From assembly GCA_900319355.1 (NCBI GenBank), contig ONOC01000007.1, positions 1 through 36,215 on the forward strand: 36,215 nt of DNA, written 5' to 3'. Positions 24,579-33,986 of the stretch are shown here, piece after piece (position 1 is the stretch's first letter; each line of letters begins with the position of its first letter). The position numbers and the translations under genes are program-made. The notes beneath the pieces were generated by a model. It saw only the letters and a list, made by a program, of their open reading frames with translations. It searched no databases and was not told where the DNA came from. Source of the DNA: an uncultured Eubacteriales bacterium. GTDB lineage: Bacteria; Bacillota; Clostridia; Lachnospirales; Lachnospiraceae.

Positions 24579-25012
24579 AATCCTGCTTTCTTCATGTCCA
24601 GATAGATGGCATATCCCTTCTCCAGAATCTGCCTCTCATTCGAGAATTTCAGGAGATGATATGCTTCGTGATATTTATAATACCCGGAATCCACAAAATA
24701 TTCTTCCCACTGGGGCTTGCTGTAGTAGCTGCCTGCCTGCATCAGATACCAGTGGACTTCCTTCTGCACCTCACCCTCCGGTACGCTGAAAGAATAATGG
24801 CTGGCTCCGATGTACTTCATGATATCAGCCCTTACCCCGGACTCTTCGCGCACTTCACGGACAGCCGTCTCTTCATGGCTCTCGCCTTCTTCAACCGTAC
24901 CCTTCGGAAGAACCCAGCCCTCGTAACGGCTTCTGTAATTCTTATAAAGCGTTAAGATTTTTCCGCGGAAAATAACCAGTCCTCCGCAGCTCGTCGCATG
25001 TATTTCATTCAT
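24548..25012 (-). CDS. Nudix hydrolase
   Basis: Hydrolyses a nucleoside diphosphate linked to another moiety; the substrate is not predictable. The Nudix box is complete, GTVEEGESHEETAVREVREESGV near residues 38-60 in two halves (GTVEEGESHEETAV and REVREESGV), with the metal-binding Glu residues intact. The 154-residue single-domain size is ordinary. The ribosome site is weak. A strong promoter lies at 25060-25088. Followed by the overlapping small protein. Confidence 0.92.
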   Translation of the reverse strand: MNEIHATSCGGLVIFRGKILTLYKNYRSRYEGWVLPKGTVEEGESHEETAVREVREESGVRADIMKYIGASHYSFSVPEGEVQKEVHWYLMQAGSYYSKPQWEEYFVDSGYYKYHEAYHLLKFSNERQILEKGYAIYLDMKKAGLWVPRQSSAT

Positions 25013-25059
25013 ATTTTATATTCCGAAAGTGTAAATGCCGTGCCCCCATTTCTTTACGT

Positions 25060-25088
25060 ATTATACGCTCTTTCATCCCTGTCGGCAA
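25060..25088 (-). promoter_or_regulatory. Sigma-A-type promoter for the Nudix gene
   Basis: Minus-strand TTGCCG (25083-25088), 17-base spacer, perfect TATAAT (25060-25065), about 48 bases before the ATG and just after the PBP stop. No terminator is seen between. Confidence 0.75.
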
Positions 25089-25094
25089 CCGGCA

Positions 25095-26558
25095 TCAGGC
25101 GCCTTCGGCAAACCAGGTATTGAACATTTCACCGGCAAGCGGCGCCGCTTTATAGACACCGTTGCCGCCGCCTTCCACGATCACGCTCACGACAATATCA
25201 TTGTTACCGGTATTGGAGAATCCGACAAACCAGGAGTGTGCTTTATTTTCCGACACATCTCCGTATTCAGCCGTTCCCGTTTTTCCGATGATCTGATAAG
25301 CATTTGATGAAAGCTCACTCGCCGTACCGTACTGCGTAACGCCCTTCATCACGTTTTTCAGTGCGGATGCCTCATCCTCCGTCATGACACTGCCGTATGA
25401 CTTCCGGTTCGCTCCGCTGATCGGAAGACCGTCCGAGCTTTTCACGCCGGCAACAAAATTCGGAAGCATCATGCTGCCGTCATTCCTGATGGCATCAGCG
25501 ATCATGCACATCTGCATCGGTGTGGCTTCCGTATCGCCCTGTCCGATCGCCGTCTGCATGTACAGCGCTGTCACGGGATCACTGGTAAGGCTGAATGTAC
25601 TCTGTGAATACGGCAGCAGGATGTCCATATCCCTGTTGAATCCCAGATCCTCCGCGGTCTGAATCAGGACATCCGGATCAATCATATTGACGGCCATATA
25701 GGCAAAGGCACAGTTGCAGGAATTCGCCATGGCCTGTTCAAAGTTCTCGGAGCCGTGCTGCTCATAGCCTGCGCAGTGAATCGTAAATCCGGAATCCTCA
25801 TAGGTGCCGGTACAGTTATATGAAAAATTATCAAAGGTTCCGTACTGTCTGTAATACGCAAGTGCGGTCACCATCTTGAACGTCGATCCGGGCGGATAAA
25901 GGCCCTGCGTCGCACGGTTCAGCAGTTCTCCGCCGTCACTGTTGACCAGCGTATCCCAGTTGTCCTCGATGCTGTTCGGGTCAAATCCCGGATTGCTGTA
26001 ATCCGTCAGTACGTCCCCGGTATCCGCATCCATGACAAAAATCGCCCCCGGCATGCTGCCCAGCAGATTCGCCGCCTCCTGCTGCATGGTGACATCCAGT
26101 GTCGTGATCAGATTGTCGCCGTCTTTCTTCTGCTCATCCAGATCGTTCTGAACCTGTGAAACCAGATTGGAATGCGACGTCGTCAGAACGCTGTTCTGTG
26201 CCAGTTCCAGACCGCTTCCCCCGTAGACCTGATAACCTACGGTGTGGGCAAAAAGCCCATTGTACGGATATACCCGCACCTCATTTCCGTCGCTGTCCGT
26301 CTGTGTCTCGGCCAGCACGCTGGTCCCGTCCGAGGCGTAGATCGAGCCTCTTGTCACCTGGGCTGCCGCCTCATCCTGACGCAGATTGTATGTATTATTC
26401 TGGTATTTTTCACTCTGTGTCACCTGAAACCAGACGATATAGGCAATCAGTCCGAAGAAAAGCATGAGGCTGATCATACCGACAATCCTGTATGGTCTAG
26501 TGATTGCGGAGCGCGAGGTCTTCTCTGGCCTGCTGTTCGATTTTTTCTGATAACTCAT
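25095..26558 (-). CDS. Class B penicillin-binding protein (transpeptidase, PbpA/FtsI family)
   Basis: Cross-links peptidoglycan outside the membrane. A short cytoplasmic tail precedes one membrane helix (about 26-47, IVGMISLMLFFGLIAYIVW). A small dimerisation region and the transpeptidase domain follow, with SxxK in PPGSTFKMVTAL (Ser near 223), SxN in ANSCNCAFAYM (Ser near 278) and KTG in IIGKTGTAEYG (near 424). At 487 residues with a small N-terminal domain it resembles actinobacterial PbpA more than long FtsI. ATG 26558 has AGGAG six bases upstream. It overlaps the SEDS gene by about 60 bases, so the two are made as a pair. Confidence 0.94.
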   Translation of the reverse strand: MSYQKKSNSRPEKTSRSAITRPYRIVGMISLMLFFGLIAYIVWFQVTQSEKYQNNTYNLRQDEAAAQVTRGSIYASDGTSVLAETQTDSDGNEVRVYPYNGLFAHTVGYQVYGGSGLELAQNSVLTTSHSNLVSQVQNDLDEQKKDGDNLITTLDVTMQQEAANLLGSMPGAIFVMDADTGDVLTDYSNPGFDPNSIEDNWDTLVNSDGGELLNRATQGLYPPGSTFKMVTALAYYRQYGTFDNFSYNCTGTYEDSGFTIHCAGYEQHGSENFEQAMANSCNCAFAYMAVNMIDPDVLIQTAEDLGFNRDMDILLPYSQSTFSLTSDPVTALYMQTAIGQGDTEATPMQMCMIADAIRNDGSMMLPNFVAGVKSSDGLPISGANRKSYGSVMTEDEASALKNVMKGVTQYGTASELSSNAYQIIGKTGTAEYGDVSENKAHSWFVGFSNTGNNDIVVSVIVEGGGNGVYKAAPLAGEMFNTWFAEGA

Positions 26559-28125
26559 CACTGTCTCCTGAATTATTCTTCAGATCCTGAAAATATTCCT
26601 CACTGGTGCTGTCGCCGGTCTGCCGGCTCATATCATAGGTATTCGCCACATGGCGCCCGGCCTTTTTTACTTTTTTTCTGCTTCCGTCCGGAACGCTGCC
26701 GTCCGGATGCTGCTGAGCCTCTCCGTACGGCTGCTGACCGTAAGGCGCGCCTGTCTGACGGCCGTAGTAAGCGGCCCGCTGTTCCTCTTCTCTCCTTCTT
26801 CGCTGCTCCAGGCGGATCTCGTCATCCTCGTCCTTTCTCATGATATAAAGGCCCTGGACAATGGAGATCATGATAATGGTGCAGACCATGGAACTTCCGC
26901 CGTAACTGATCAGCGGGAGCGTAATGCCCGTCATCGGTATAAACTTGGTTGTGCCTCCGACGGTCAGGAATACCTGGAAGGCATATTCCGTGCCGAGGCC
27001 GATGGCCACAAGCTTGTAGAAAACCTTGTCAAGTCTGAGTGCGATATTGATGATGAGCAGATACAGTCCCATGCAGAGGAGCACAAGACAGATGCCGAAC
27101 AGCACGCCGAACTCCTCGCAGATAGCCGCGAAGGTAAAATCCTCCGATGCCAGCGGAATCATATCAGGATTGCCCTGACACAGACCCGTGCCGAACCAGC
27201 CGCCGGCGCAGATGCCGAACAGCGCCTGGGCAAGCTGATATCCGCTACCCTCGTAATCACTGAGCGGATCCTTCCAGATTTCCACACGGACACGGACATG
27301 TTCAAAGAGATGATAGGCGACAACACAGGCACCCGCCATACCGCCGACGCCGACAGCCGCATAGGCAGGCTGCCTTGTCGCCACAACAACCATAACGATC
27401 CATGCGACGAAATAGATCAGTGCCGCGCCGAGATCCGCGGAAAGAGCGAGGATGCCGACATGAATCGCGGCCACAACGGTCACGGTGACAACCTGCTTAA
27501 AATCGGTCCGGTTCTGCAGCATGCCTGCCACAAAAAGCACAAAGGTGATTTTTACAAATTCGGAGAAAGCGAACGAAACACCGCCGATCGAGACGGACAG
27601 ATTCGCACCTCCGGTGATCCGGCCGAGCATAAGAACCGCAGCCAGAAGAAGAATGCCGATAACCGCATAGGCCCAGGTCAGCTTCGAGACCCAGCGCACT
27701 CTTCTGATGAACACGGGAATAATGAAACAGATCATGGTAGCGCCCGCCGCAATGATAAACTGCTTTCTCGCCGTATCCATGTCCAGTCTCGACTGAATGA
27801 CAATGCCGATCGAGAGCATCATGCACATCGTATTCAGAAGAATCAGCGATGCTCTCCTGTAGATGATCCGGTAAAGGATCTGCACAACAAGAATATAAAC
27901 GATCATGCAGACCGGCATGATCAGCATCCACTCATCCTGCGTGCAGGCATACATGACACCGTAGCAGGTGATATTGAACAGGACCATCAGACCGATCTGC
28001 TTGCGCATGATCCGTCTTCTCGAAGTCTCATCCCTCCGGCGGAGCACCATGAACGTTTCCACGGTAAAAAATACCATGATCGCCAGAAGCACATATTTTG
28101 CAATCTGTGACAGAACTGTAGCCAT
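26497..28125 (-). CDS. SEDS glycan polymerase, FtsW/RodA/SpoVE family
   Basis: Polymerises lipid II into glycan strands as the partner of the class B PBP encoded next. The SEDS core has the catalytic Asp loop LSADLGAALIYF near 228-239 and the conserved end IPMTGITLPLISYGGSSMV near 390-408. Three additional hydrophobic helices precede the region matching the usual first SEDS helices (IVIQSRLDMDTARKQF near 110-125), giving about 12-13 helices in total. A hydrophilic C-terminal tail of about 110 residues, rich in Arg/Glu then Gly/Gln, is cytoplasmic. Whether it acts in division or elongation cannot be told; ftsZ is not in view. Confidence 0.93.
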   Translation of the reverse strand: MATVLSQIAKYVLLAIMVFFTVETFMVLRRRDETSRRRIMRKQIGLMVLFNITCYGVMYACTQDEWMLIMPVCMIVYILVVQILYRIIYRRASLILLNTMCMMLSIGIVIQSRLDMDTARKQFIIAAGATMICFIIPVFIRRVRWVSKLTWAYAVIGILLLAAVLMLGRITGGANLSVSIGGVSFAFSEFVKITFVLFVAGMLQNRTDFKQVVTVTVVAAIHVGILALSADLGAALIYFVAWIVMVVVATRQPAYAAVGVGGMAGACVVAYHLFEHVRVRVEIWKDPLSDYEGSGYQLAQALFGICAGGWFGTGLCQGNPDMIPLASEDFTFAAICEEFGVLFGICLVLLCMGLYLLIINIALRLDKVFYKLVAIGLGTEYAFQVFLTVGGTTKFIPMTGITLPLISYGGSSMVCTIIMISIVQGLYIMRKDEDDEIRLEQRRRREEEQRAAYYGRQTGAPYGQQPYGEAQQHPDGSVPDGSRKKVKKAGRHVANTYDMSRQTGDSTSEEYFQDLKNNSGDSDELSEKIEQQAREDLALRNH

Positions 28126-28166
28126 AAATTTCTGATATCCTTCCTCTGACCCTGTGGTATGTGTCT

Positions 28167-30494
28167 TTATTCTACACCGCGGTGAAAATGGCCCCGCGTT
28201 GTTTTCATACCCGGTTTCTCACCAGGCTTCCGTTCGGGATCTTTCAGTGCCTCCGCAAAATCGCGCAGTACCCCTCCGGCTGTTTTCCCGTCTTCCGTCG
28301 TGAAATGCAGCCGCAGTTCACGGAAGCCGGCGTCCTCCACCTCGTTCAGGCAGGGAAGAAGGCTGGTCGGAAGACTGTTCCAGATGATGTTGTAGCAGGC
28401 GTCACAGCGGCAGTCGACCGGAAAAGAAGCTCCTTTTCTGTCCCTTAACACGGCGGTACCTGATGCATGATCGCAGTGACCTGTCGTCTTCTTCACGCAG
28501 TGCGTGCTGATCATCATCGGTACTCTTCCATAGATCACAAGCTCATTCTGTACCGCGCCGCTTTCCTCCAGCTCCCGGCGGTTCAGCTCCAGAGAAGCCG
28601 TAAAATGTTCCGCACCGAATCCCTCAAGGAAACGGCGCGCCCTGCTGTTCATCGTATACAGCCCGGAATCAGCGACCGCCATCCTCTCCAGTCCAAGCGA
28701 CCGGAGCAGTGCAAACTCACCGATATTCCGCACAAGAATACCGCCGCGCCCGGTGTCCTTTCCTGCCATGTACTGGAGGTAGGATCTGATGTCATGCTGC
28801 ACCTGCCCGCGGTTGTCCCTTCTCATGACAAAGGGAAGAACGAGCCGGAACACGCCGGCGTCAGCCGTGTGATTTTTCATGATGCGCCAGGGCAGATAAT
28901 AACCGGTGACCTGTGACGAATCACGAACGGCCAGATACTGCGCTTCTCTCTCGCAGAGCACCCAGAGAGAACGCTCTTCCGTTTTCCATTCCGGAACCAT
29001 GCTCTCTTCTGCGATATGCTCCGCTCTGATGCTTTCTTCAGCGATCCTCTGTGCCTCTGTTCTTTCTGCCTTACCGTCATCACCGGCCGTCACAGAGAAC
29101 TCCGATGTGTCCTTATTGCCGGCCGGCCCGTCTGTGCGGAACTGTCTGTCGATTTCCTCTTCCAGAGACGCGAAGGCACGGTTTCTCAGTTCATTCAGGA
29201 ACTTCATCGGAATGAACAGACCGTCATCTATTCTGATGTCCAGCGGCTGAAAATAAAAATCACTGCCGCCTGTTTTCTCCACCTGAGCACGGACGCGCTC
29301 TTCAGTGACGGGTGCCTTCTCCGCCTTCTGGACGACATCCGGAATGGTCACACAGGAGGCTGCCGTTCTCCCCTCGGGGTCCTGCCACGCGCATCTCAGT
29401 TCCGCACCCTTCTGAAGTGAAAGGCTCAGCGTGCCTGAAACCGGTGCCTGAAGATGATGCCTCATTTCCGGTGTCTTCAGTTCCTTACGGATCTTCTCCG
29501 TCAGCATCTGGGCAGGCTTCATTCTTTCTTCCGAAAGCTTATAGTTATGCACTGCCACAAGGTCGCGCCCGTTGTGATTTTTCAGGCAGCCGATACTGAA
29601 CCCGTCCCTGTTGAACAGATCCATCAGCTTCTGTCTGTCCTCAGGGGATACCCTGTAGTTCTCCGTCCGTCCCTCCTGAAGCAGTTTCATGGCGCTGTCC
29701 ATATACCTGCGGTAGACAGAGACTACGCCTGCCGTATATTCAGGCTTTTTCATCCTGCCTTCAATCTTGAAGGACATGACGCCGGCTTCCATCATCTCCG
29801 GCAGCAGATCTACCGCACACAGATCCTTCAGATTCAGAGGGTAATTTTCATCCTGGCGGTTCAGCCGTTTTCCGTTTTCCGTCACCTGAAAAGGGAGCCT
29901 GCACACACCCGCGCACCGGCCTCTGTTTCCGCTTCTTCCGCCGATCAGACTGCTCATCAGGCACTGGCCGGAATAGCTGTAGCACATGGCGCCGTGAACA
30001 AACGCCTCAATCTCCAGTCCGGTCCTGTCATAAATCTCCCGGATTTCCGGAAGCGTCAGTTCTCTCGCGGGAACGATCCTGACAGCGCCCGCCTCCGCCA
30101 TCAGCGCGGCGCCGTAATAATCCGTGACGACCATCTGTGTACTGGTATGCAGGGGAAGAGAAGGAAACGCGCGGTGAAGCAGATCAAACACGCCGAAATC
30201 CTGAACGATCACACCGTCAAGGCCTTCTTCCGCCATCGGCGTGATCCAGGGAATCAGCTCTTCTTCCAGCTCATGATCCTTCAGCAGGGTATTCACAGTC
30301 ATATAGAGTTTTTTGCCGAGCCGGTGCGACAGACGGATCGCTTCCGTCAGCTGTTCCCTGTCGGGATTCTCGGCATAAGCCCTGGCACCGAACCGGTCGC
30401 CGCCGATGTAAACCGCGTCGGCACCTGCCATAAAGGCAGCGTACATGGCTTCCACGGACCCGGCAGGCGCCAGAAGCTCGCACTTCCTGATCAC
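28167..30494 (-). CDS. U32 family peptidase/RNA hydroxylase with DUF3656
   Basis: The family includes TrhP (tRNA U34 hydroxylation with prephenate) and RlhA (23S rRNA C2501 hydroxylation); which applies is unknown. The 775-residue protein begins with the TIM-barrel U32 motif CELLAPAGSVEAMYAAFMAG and has EAFVHGAMCYSYSGQCLMSS and GNRGRCAGVCR (four Cys, iron-sulfur-type ligands, near 160-195). A DUF3656-like middle domain follows, then a low-complexity insert near 485-540 with the near-duplicate RIAEESIRAEHIAEES, and a C-terminal part with another Cys-rich site (CRCDACYN). GTG start, overlapping the zapA stop (GTGA). Confidence 0.9.
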   Translation of the reverse strand: MIRKCELLAPAGSVEAMYAAFMAGADAVYIGGDRFGARAYAENPDREQLTEAIRLSHRLGKKLYMTVNTLLKDHELEEELIPWITPMAEEGLDGVIVQDFGVFDLLHRAFPSLPLHTSTQMVVTDYYGAALMAEAGAVRIVPARELTLPEIREIYDRTGLEIEAFVHGAMCYSYSGQCLMSSLIGGRSGNRGRCAGVCRLPFQVTENGKRLNRQDENYPLNLKDLCAVDLLPEMMEAGVMSFKIEGRMKKPEYTAGVVSVYRRYMDSAMKLLQEGRTENYRVSPEDRQKLMDLFNRDGFSIGCLKNHNGRDLVAVHNYKLSEERMKPAQMLTEKIRKELKTPEMRHHLQAPVSGTLSLSLQKGAELRCAWQDPEGRTAASCVTIPDVVQKAEKAPVTEERVRAQVEKTGGSDFYFQPLDIRIDDGLFIPMKFLNELRNRAFASLEEEIDRQFRTDGPAGNKDTSEFSVTAGDDGKAERTEAQRIAEESIRAEHIAEESMVPEWKTEERSLWVLCEREAQYLAVRDSSQVTGYYLPWRIMKNHTADAGVFRLVLPFVMRRDNRGQVQHDIRSYLQYMAGKDTGRGGILVRNIGEFALLRSLGLERMAVADSGLYTMNSRARRFLEGFGAEHFTASLELNRRELEESGAVQNELVIYGRVPMMISTHCVKKTTGHCDHASGTAVLRDRKGASFPVDCRCDACYNIIWNSLPTSLLPCLNEVEDAGFRELRLHFTTEDGKTAGGVLRDFAEALKDPERKPGEKPGMKTTRGHFHRGVE

Positions 30495-30853
30495 GACTCG
30501 TTACCTCTTCTGCCTCTGAGTTTCTCATTTTCTTTTTTCAGACGCTCGACTTCCATCTGCGCCGCGATCAGATCATGCTTCACATCGTAGGCATTCTGAT
30601 CCTTGTTCTCAATATCCCGCTCCATGGAGTCCGCCTGTTCCTTCGCCTTGAAATAATCATCTGCGATATTCAGCGCAAGAAGCGTGGACTTCATGTCCTG
30701 GGTCAGATGGCCGTAACCGGCGGAAGCCTGAAGCTCAGAGATTTTGCTGTTCAGATAAAAAGCCACTCTCTGCAGATATTCCTCACTCTCGTAACCGCCG
30801 AGCGTGATCGCCTTGCCGTCGATCAGCACCTTAACCGAATGTTTTTCTGCCAT
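30491..30853 (-). CDS. zapA: Cell division protein ZapA
   Basis: Small Z-ring-associated protein that bundles FtsZ filaments. The 120-residue product shows VKVLIDGKAITLGGYESEEYLQRVAFYLN at the N-terminus (globular ZapA domain, about 5-75) and a C-terminal coiled coil (about 75-118, MEVERLKKENEKLRG). AGGAGA precedes the ATG. It lies 25 bases after ruvB and overlaps the U32 peptidase gene by 4 bases. Confidence 0.93.
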   Translation of the reverse strand: MAEKHSVKVLIDGKAITLGGYESEEYLQRVAFYLNSKISELQASAGYGHLTQDMKSTLLALNIADDYFKAKEQADSMERDIENKDQNAYDVKHDLIAAQMEVERLKKENEKLRGRRGNES

Positions 30854-30878
30854 AATTTATCTCCTGACTTTATAAAAT

Positions 30879-31883
30879 CTACTGATTTTCGGGAACCGGA
30901 TATCCCAGATGCCTGTAGGCCACCGGGGAGACCACCCGTCCGCCGTGGGTCCTGTTCATCAGTCCGTTCTTGATCAGAAACGGCTCGATGACGTCCATGA
31001 TGGTTCCGGCGTCTTCACCGACGGCGGCAGCCAGCGTCTCCAGCCCGACCGGACCGCCGTTAAATTTCTCAATGATAGTTCTCAGGATCATCCTGTCCGT
31101 CTGATCCAGTCCCATCCTGTCAACCTCAAGAAAATCAAGCGCCATGGAAGCCACCTTATCGGTGATTTTTCCGTCATAGCGTACCATGGCAAAATCTCTG
31201 ACCCTTTTCAGCAGCCGGTTGGCGATTCTCGGCGTGCCGCGCGACCGTCTGGCGATCTCCGTCGCGCCCTGCGGGTCGATTTTTACGTCAAGAATCTTCG
31301 CCGAATGCGTGATGATCTCCGCAAGCTCTTCTGTCGTGTAAAATTCCAGATGCTCGATCACGCCGAAACGGTCCCGTAAAGGAGCGGTCAGAAGACCGGC
31401 CCTCGTCGTTGCGCCGACCAGCGTGAACTTCGGAAGCTCCAGGCGGATTGACCGGGCGGAGGAGCCTTTGCCGATCATGATATCGATCGCATAATCTTCC
31501 ATGGCAGGATACAGCACTTCTTCGACCTGACGGTTCAGCCGGTGGATCTCGTCGACAAAAAGGATATCCCCTTCCTGCAGACCGTTCAGGATGGCCGCCA
31601 TCTCCCCCGGCTTTTCAATGGCCGGTCCGGAGGTCACCTTCATATGCGTGCCCATCTCATTGGCGATGATGCCGGCCAGGGTTGTCTTGCCGAGACCCGG
31701 CGGGCCATAGAAGAGAACGTGGTCCAGCACGTCATTCCGCCGTTTGGCGGCTTCGATATAGACCCGCAGGCTGTTCTTTGCGTGCTCCTGTCCTATATAT
31801 TCATCCAGGGTCTGCGGACGAAGGGATTTTTCAACCGGTTCGTCCTCTTCCCGGACTTCTGTCTGTATGATTCTTTTCTCCAT
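30879..31883 (-). CDS. ruvB: Holliday junction branch migration ATPase RuvB
   Basis: AAA+ motor that drives branch migration with RuvA. The 334 residues include the family start [18 protein letters not shown], Walker [13 protein letters not shown] near 59-70, Walker [13 protein letters not shown] near 107-118, sensor [18 protein letters not shown] near 157-174, and the winged-helix end with [16 protein letters not shown]. Located 53 bases after ruvA. The resolvase RecU, not RuvC, appears in this window. Confidence 0.97.
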   Translation of the reverse strand: MEKRIIQTEVREEDEPVEKSLRPQTLDEYIGQEHAKNSLRVYIEAAKRRNDVLDHVLFYGPPGLGKTTLAGIIANEMGTHMKVTSGPAIEKPGEMAAILNGLQEGDILFVDEIHRLNRQVEEVLYPAMEDYAIDIMIGKGSSARSIRLELPKFTLVGATTRAGLLTAPLRDRFGVIEHLEFYTTEELAEIITHSAKILDVKIDPQGATEIARRSRGTPRIANRLLKRVRDFAMVRYDGKITDKVASMALDFLEVDRMGLDQTDRMILRTIIEKFNGGPVGLETLAAAVGEDAGTIMDVIEPFLIKNGLMNRTHGGRVVSPVAYRHLGYPVPENQ

Positions 31884-31936
31884 TCTTTCTTCCTGTCAGA
31901 TACTTATGTCTGTAAAAATCACTGTCAGAACTAAAT

Positions 31937-32554
31937 TCAGAAACTCAGCTTCTGCAGTGCGGCCTTCAGCACAGCTTCGGTATCCATATCCGGCGTGATG
32001 TCGGCCTTCTTCACGGCCTGCAGGGCTTCTGTCCCCGAATAGCCGAGCGCCGTCAGCGCCTGAACCGCCTCATCCGCCGCCGTTCCGCCGCCTGCGGAAG
32101 CGGAAGCACCCTGTGAGGATCCGTGCTCGAGCTTCTTTTCGAACGCGTCCTCAAGTTCAAATTTATCCTTCAGTTCAAGGACAATCTTCTGCGCCGTCTT
32201 TTTACCGACGCCCGGTGCCTTTGCGATTGCCGCGGCATCATCCGCAAGAACGGCAAATCTCAGACTGTCGCTTCCCAGCGCACCCAGAACGGACATGGCA
32301 CCTCTGGGACCGATACCGCTCACATTCAGAAGAAGCTTGAATACCTCGAGGTCATCTCGGGTAAAAAATCCATAGAGAGCCAGTGCATTCTCTGACACGG
32401 AAAGATAGGTGTAAAGTTTGATCTCATCGCCCGTGTGAACATCTCCGCTGAGGAGACTGCCCGGCACAAAAATCTCCCAGCCTACGCCGTGATTGTCTAT
32501 AATAAGACTGTCTTCCGTTATTTCGTCTATGGTGCCACTGATAAAACCAAACAT
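31937..32554 (-). CDS. ruvA: Holliday junction branch migration protein RuvA
   Basis: Tetrameric junction-binding partner of RuvB. The 205-residue product has the N-terminal OB fold (MFGFISGTIDEITEDSLIID), two helix-hairpin-helix motifs (LLNVSGIGPRGAMSVLGAL near 76-94 and IAKAPGVGKKTAQKIVLEL near 111-129), a glycine-rich linker and the RuvB-binding C-terminal domain (AVQALTALGYSGTEALQAV). GAGG ribosome site. First gene of ruvA-ruvB-zapA-U32; the promoter is not obvious in the gap shared with repeat copy C. Confidence 0.96.
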   Translation of the reverse strand: MFGFISGTIDEITEDSLIIDNHGVGWEIFVPGSLLSGDVHTGDEIKLYTYLSVSENALALYGFFTRDDLEVFKLLLNVSGIGPRGAMSVLGALGSDSLRFAVLADDAAAIAKAPGVGKKTAQKIVLELKDKFELEDAFEKKLEHGSSQGASASAGGGTAADEAVQALTALGYSGTEALQAVKKADITPDMDTEAVLKAALQKLSF

Positions 32555-32623
32555 ATTGTGATCCTCTGTTTTCTGGCATACTTATGTTTGATTTTAGCAC
32601 CTTTTCGTATATTATGCTATAGA

Positions 32624-32717
32624 GGATGAAGCGCGTTCCGCAGCGCCGCCTTTCAGGTGAGAATGGCCGCCGGAGATACACGGCGAATGTGACCGGAGCG
32701 AAAAGGGTGATGCATCC
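32624..32717 (+). repeat. Structured intergenic repeat, copy C (5' half missing)
   Basis: Third copy of the element at 1-145 and 11103-11259. It keeps GGATG (32624-32628) as left outer arm but then jumps to the middle of the element (GCGCGTTCCGCAGCGCCGCC), so the first internal stem arm and the CCTGC hairpin are absent. The right half, including CGCCG/CGGCG and GATGCATCC (32709-32717), is nearly identical to the others. It lies between divergent ruvA and the yprB-like gene. The rest of this 253-base gap (32555-32623, 32718-32807) is AT-rich with no clear consensus promoter. Confidence 0.85.
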
Positions 32718-32807
32718 GAAGCTTTCTGTAATATAACGGCAGAATGACGACGGATGATTCATAATATGCTTAAAATAGATGATAAAAATTAAGAAAGGAC
32801 GCTGTGA

Positions 32808-33986
32808 ATGATCTTCAGAAAAGAACAGGTGACGGGCGAGGCGGAGAATCATCTCTCGGATTACGCGGGTTCTTCCCCGGTCTGTCTTTTTGATATTGAA
32901 ACAACGGGACTGTCGAGACGCGGCACGAGTCTGTATATGATCGGCGCCATCTCACGGGAAAATGACCGGTGGATGCTCAGACAGTGGTTCCTGGATTCCC
33001 CCCTGGAGGAAAAGGTTCTTCTGAAGGATTTTTCGGCCTTCCTTTCTGAAATCAGAGAGAGAAATTCGGAACAGCCGGTGCTTGTCCATTTTAACGGTGA
33101 CACGTTTGACATACCGTATGTCCGGTATAAATGTTCCGTTTACCGGCTTCCGGATCCTTTTGAGGGCTTCGGTAATACAGATCTGTTCCGGCGGCTCAGC
33201 CCGTACCGCAGTATTTTCGGTCTGACGAAGATGCGTCAGAAGGATCTGGAACAGTTCTGCGGCGTTTCCCGTCAGGATGAGATGGACGGCGGCAGACTGA
33301 TCGATGTATATAAGGAGTTTCTTGAGTCGAAGGACAGAGCGCTGGAGGAGCTTCTGTTTCTGCATAATCACGATGACGTGACCGGTATGGCCGGCCTGCT
33401 TCCGCTTCTTTCGGTGCCGGATTTTTTCGAGAACAGACCGGAAAATTTCCGTGCTGAACAGGCGGACGATGTCCTGCGTTTTTATCTCAGGCCCCGCCGT
33501 GATTTTCCCTCTTCCGTCTCAGAAAAAATCTTCCCCATGACCGCACGGTTTGTGAAATCGAAGAACCGCCATGCCGGGCGGGGGAATCAGGATCCTGTCA
33601 ATCCGGATTCTCCGGCGGTGCCCGGGCTGCAGCTTGAGCTGAAGGGCGAGGAGCTGCTGCTTACGGTTCCTCTGGCAGCAGGCACCATGAAGCACTTTTT
33701 CCGGGATTATAAAAATTATTATTACCTTCCCGAAGAGGATCAGGCCATCCATAAGGATATTGCCGTCTATACAGACCCGGATCACAGGGAGAAGGCAAAA
33801 CCAGCCACCTGCTACCAGAAAAAAGAAGGGATCTTCTGTCCTGAGCTCTCTGAACAGATTGAGCCTGTCTTTTACACGGACTACCGTTCCTGGCCGCCGT
33901 ACTTTATGCCGGAGGAAAGCTTTCTCTCGGACGGTGAAGCTGTTGCCGGCTATCTGTCGGAGATCCTGTCTCTGTTTCTCAGATGA
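32808..33986 (+). CDS. YprB-like ribonuclease H-fold exonuclease
   Basis: The only plus-strand gene in the window. The DEDD-type 3'-5' exonuclease domain (about 20-210) is seen in CLFDIETTGLSRRG (first Asp/Glu near 29-31), LVHFNGDTFDIPYVRYK (near 91-107) and HNHDDVTGMAGL (near 186-197). The C-terminal half (about 230-392) is less conserved and may bind substrate. Bacillus YprB is the closest family I can name; its substrate is not firmly known. AAAGGA lies about nine bases before the ATG. The stop codon sits inside the first unit of a 40-bp tandem repeat. Confidence 0.9.
   Translation: MIFRKEQVTGEAENHLSDYAGSSPVCLFDIETTGLSRRGTSLYMIGAISRENDRWMLRQWFLDSPLEEKVLLKDFSAFLSEIRERNSEQPVLVHFNGDTFDIPYVRYKCSVYRLPDPFEGFGNTDLFRRLSPYRSIFGLTKMRQKDLEQFCGVSRQDEMDGGRLIDVYKEFLESKDRALEELLFLHNHDDVTGMAGLLPLLSVPDFFENRPENFRAEQADDVLRFYLRPRRDFPSSVSEKIFPMTARFVKSKNRHAGRGNQDPVNPDSPAVPGLQLELKGEELLLTVPLAAGTMKHFFRDYKNYYYLPEEDQAIHKDIAVYTDPDHREKAKPATCYQKKEGIFCPELSEQIEPVFYTDYRSWPPYFMPEESFLSDGEAVAGYLSEILSLFLR

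Noticed and set aside
32424-32852. Small minus-strand protein containing LFAPVTFAVYLRRPFSP
   Set aside because: The same peptide appears wherever the intergenic repeat occurs (also at 81-293), so it is a by-product of the structured repeat and not a gene.
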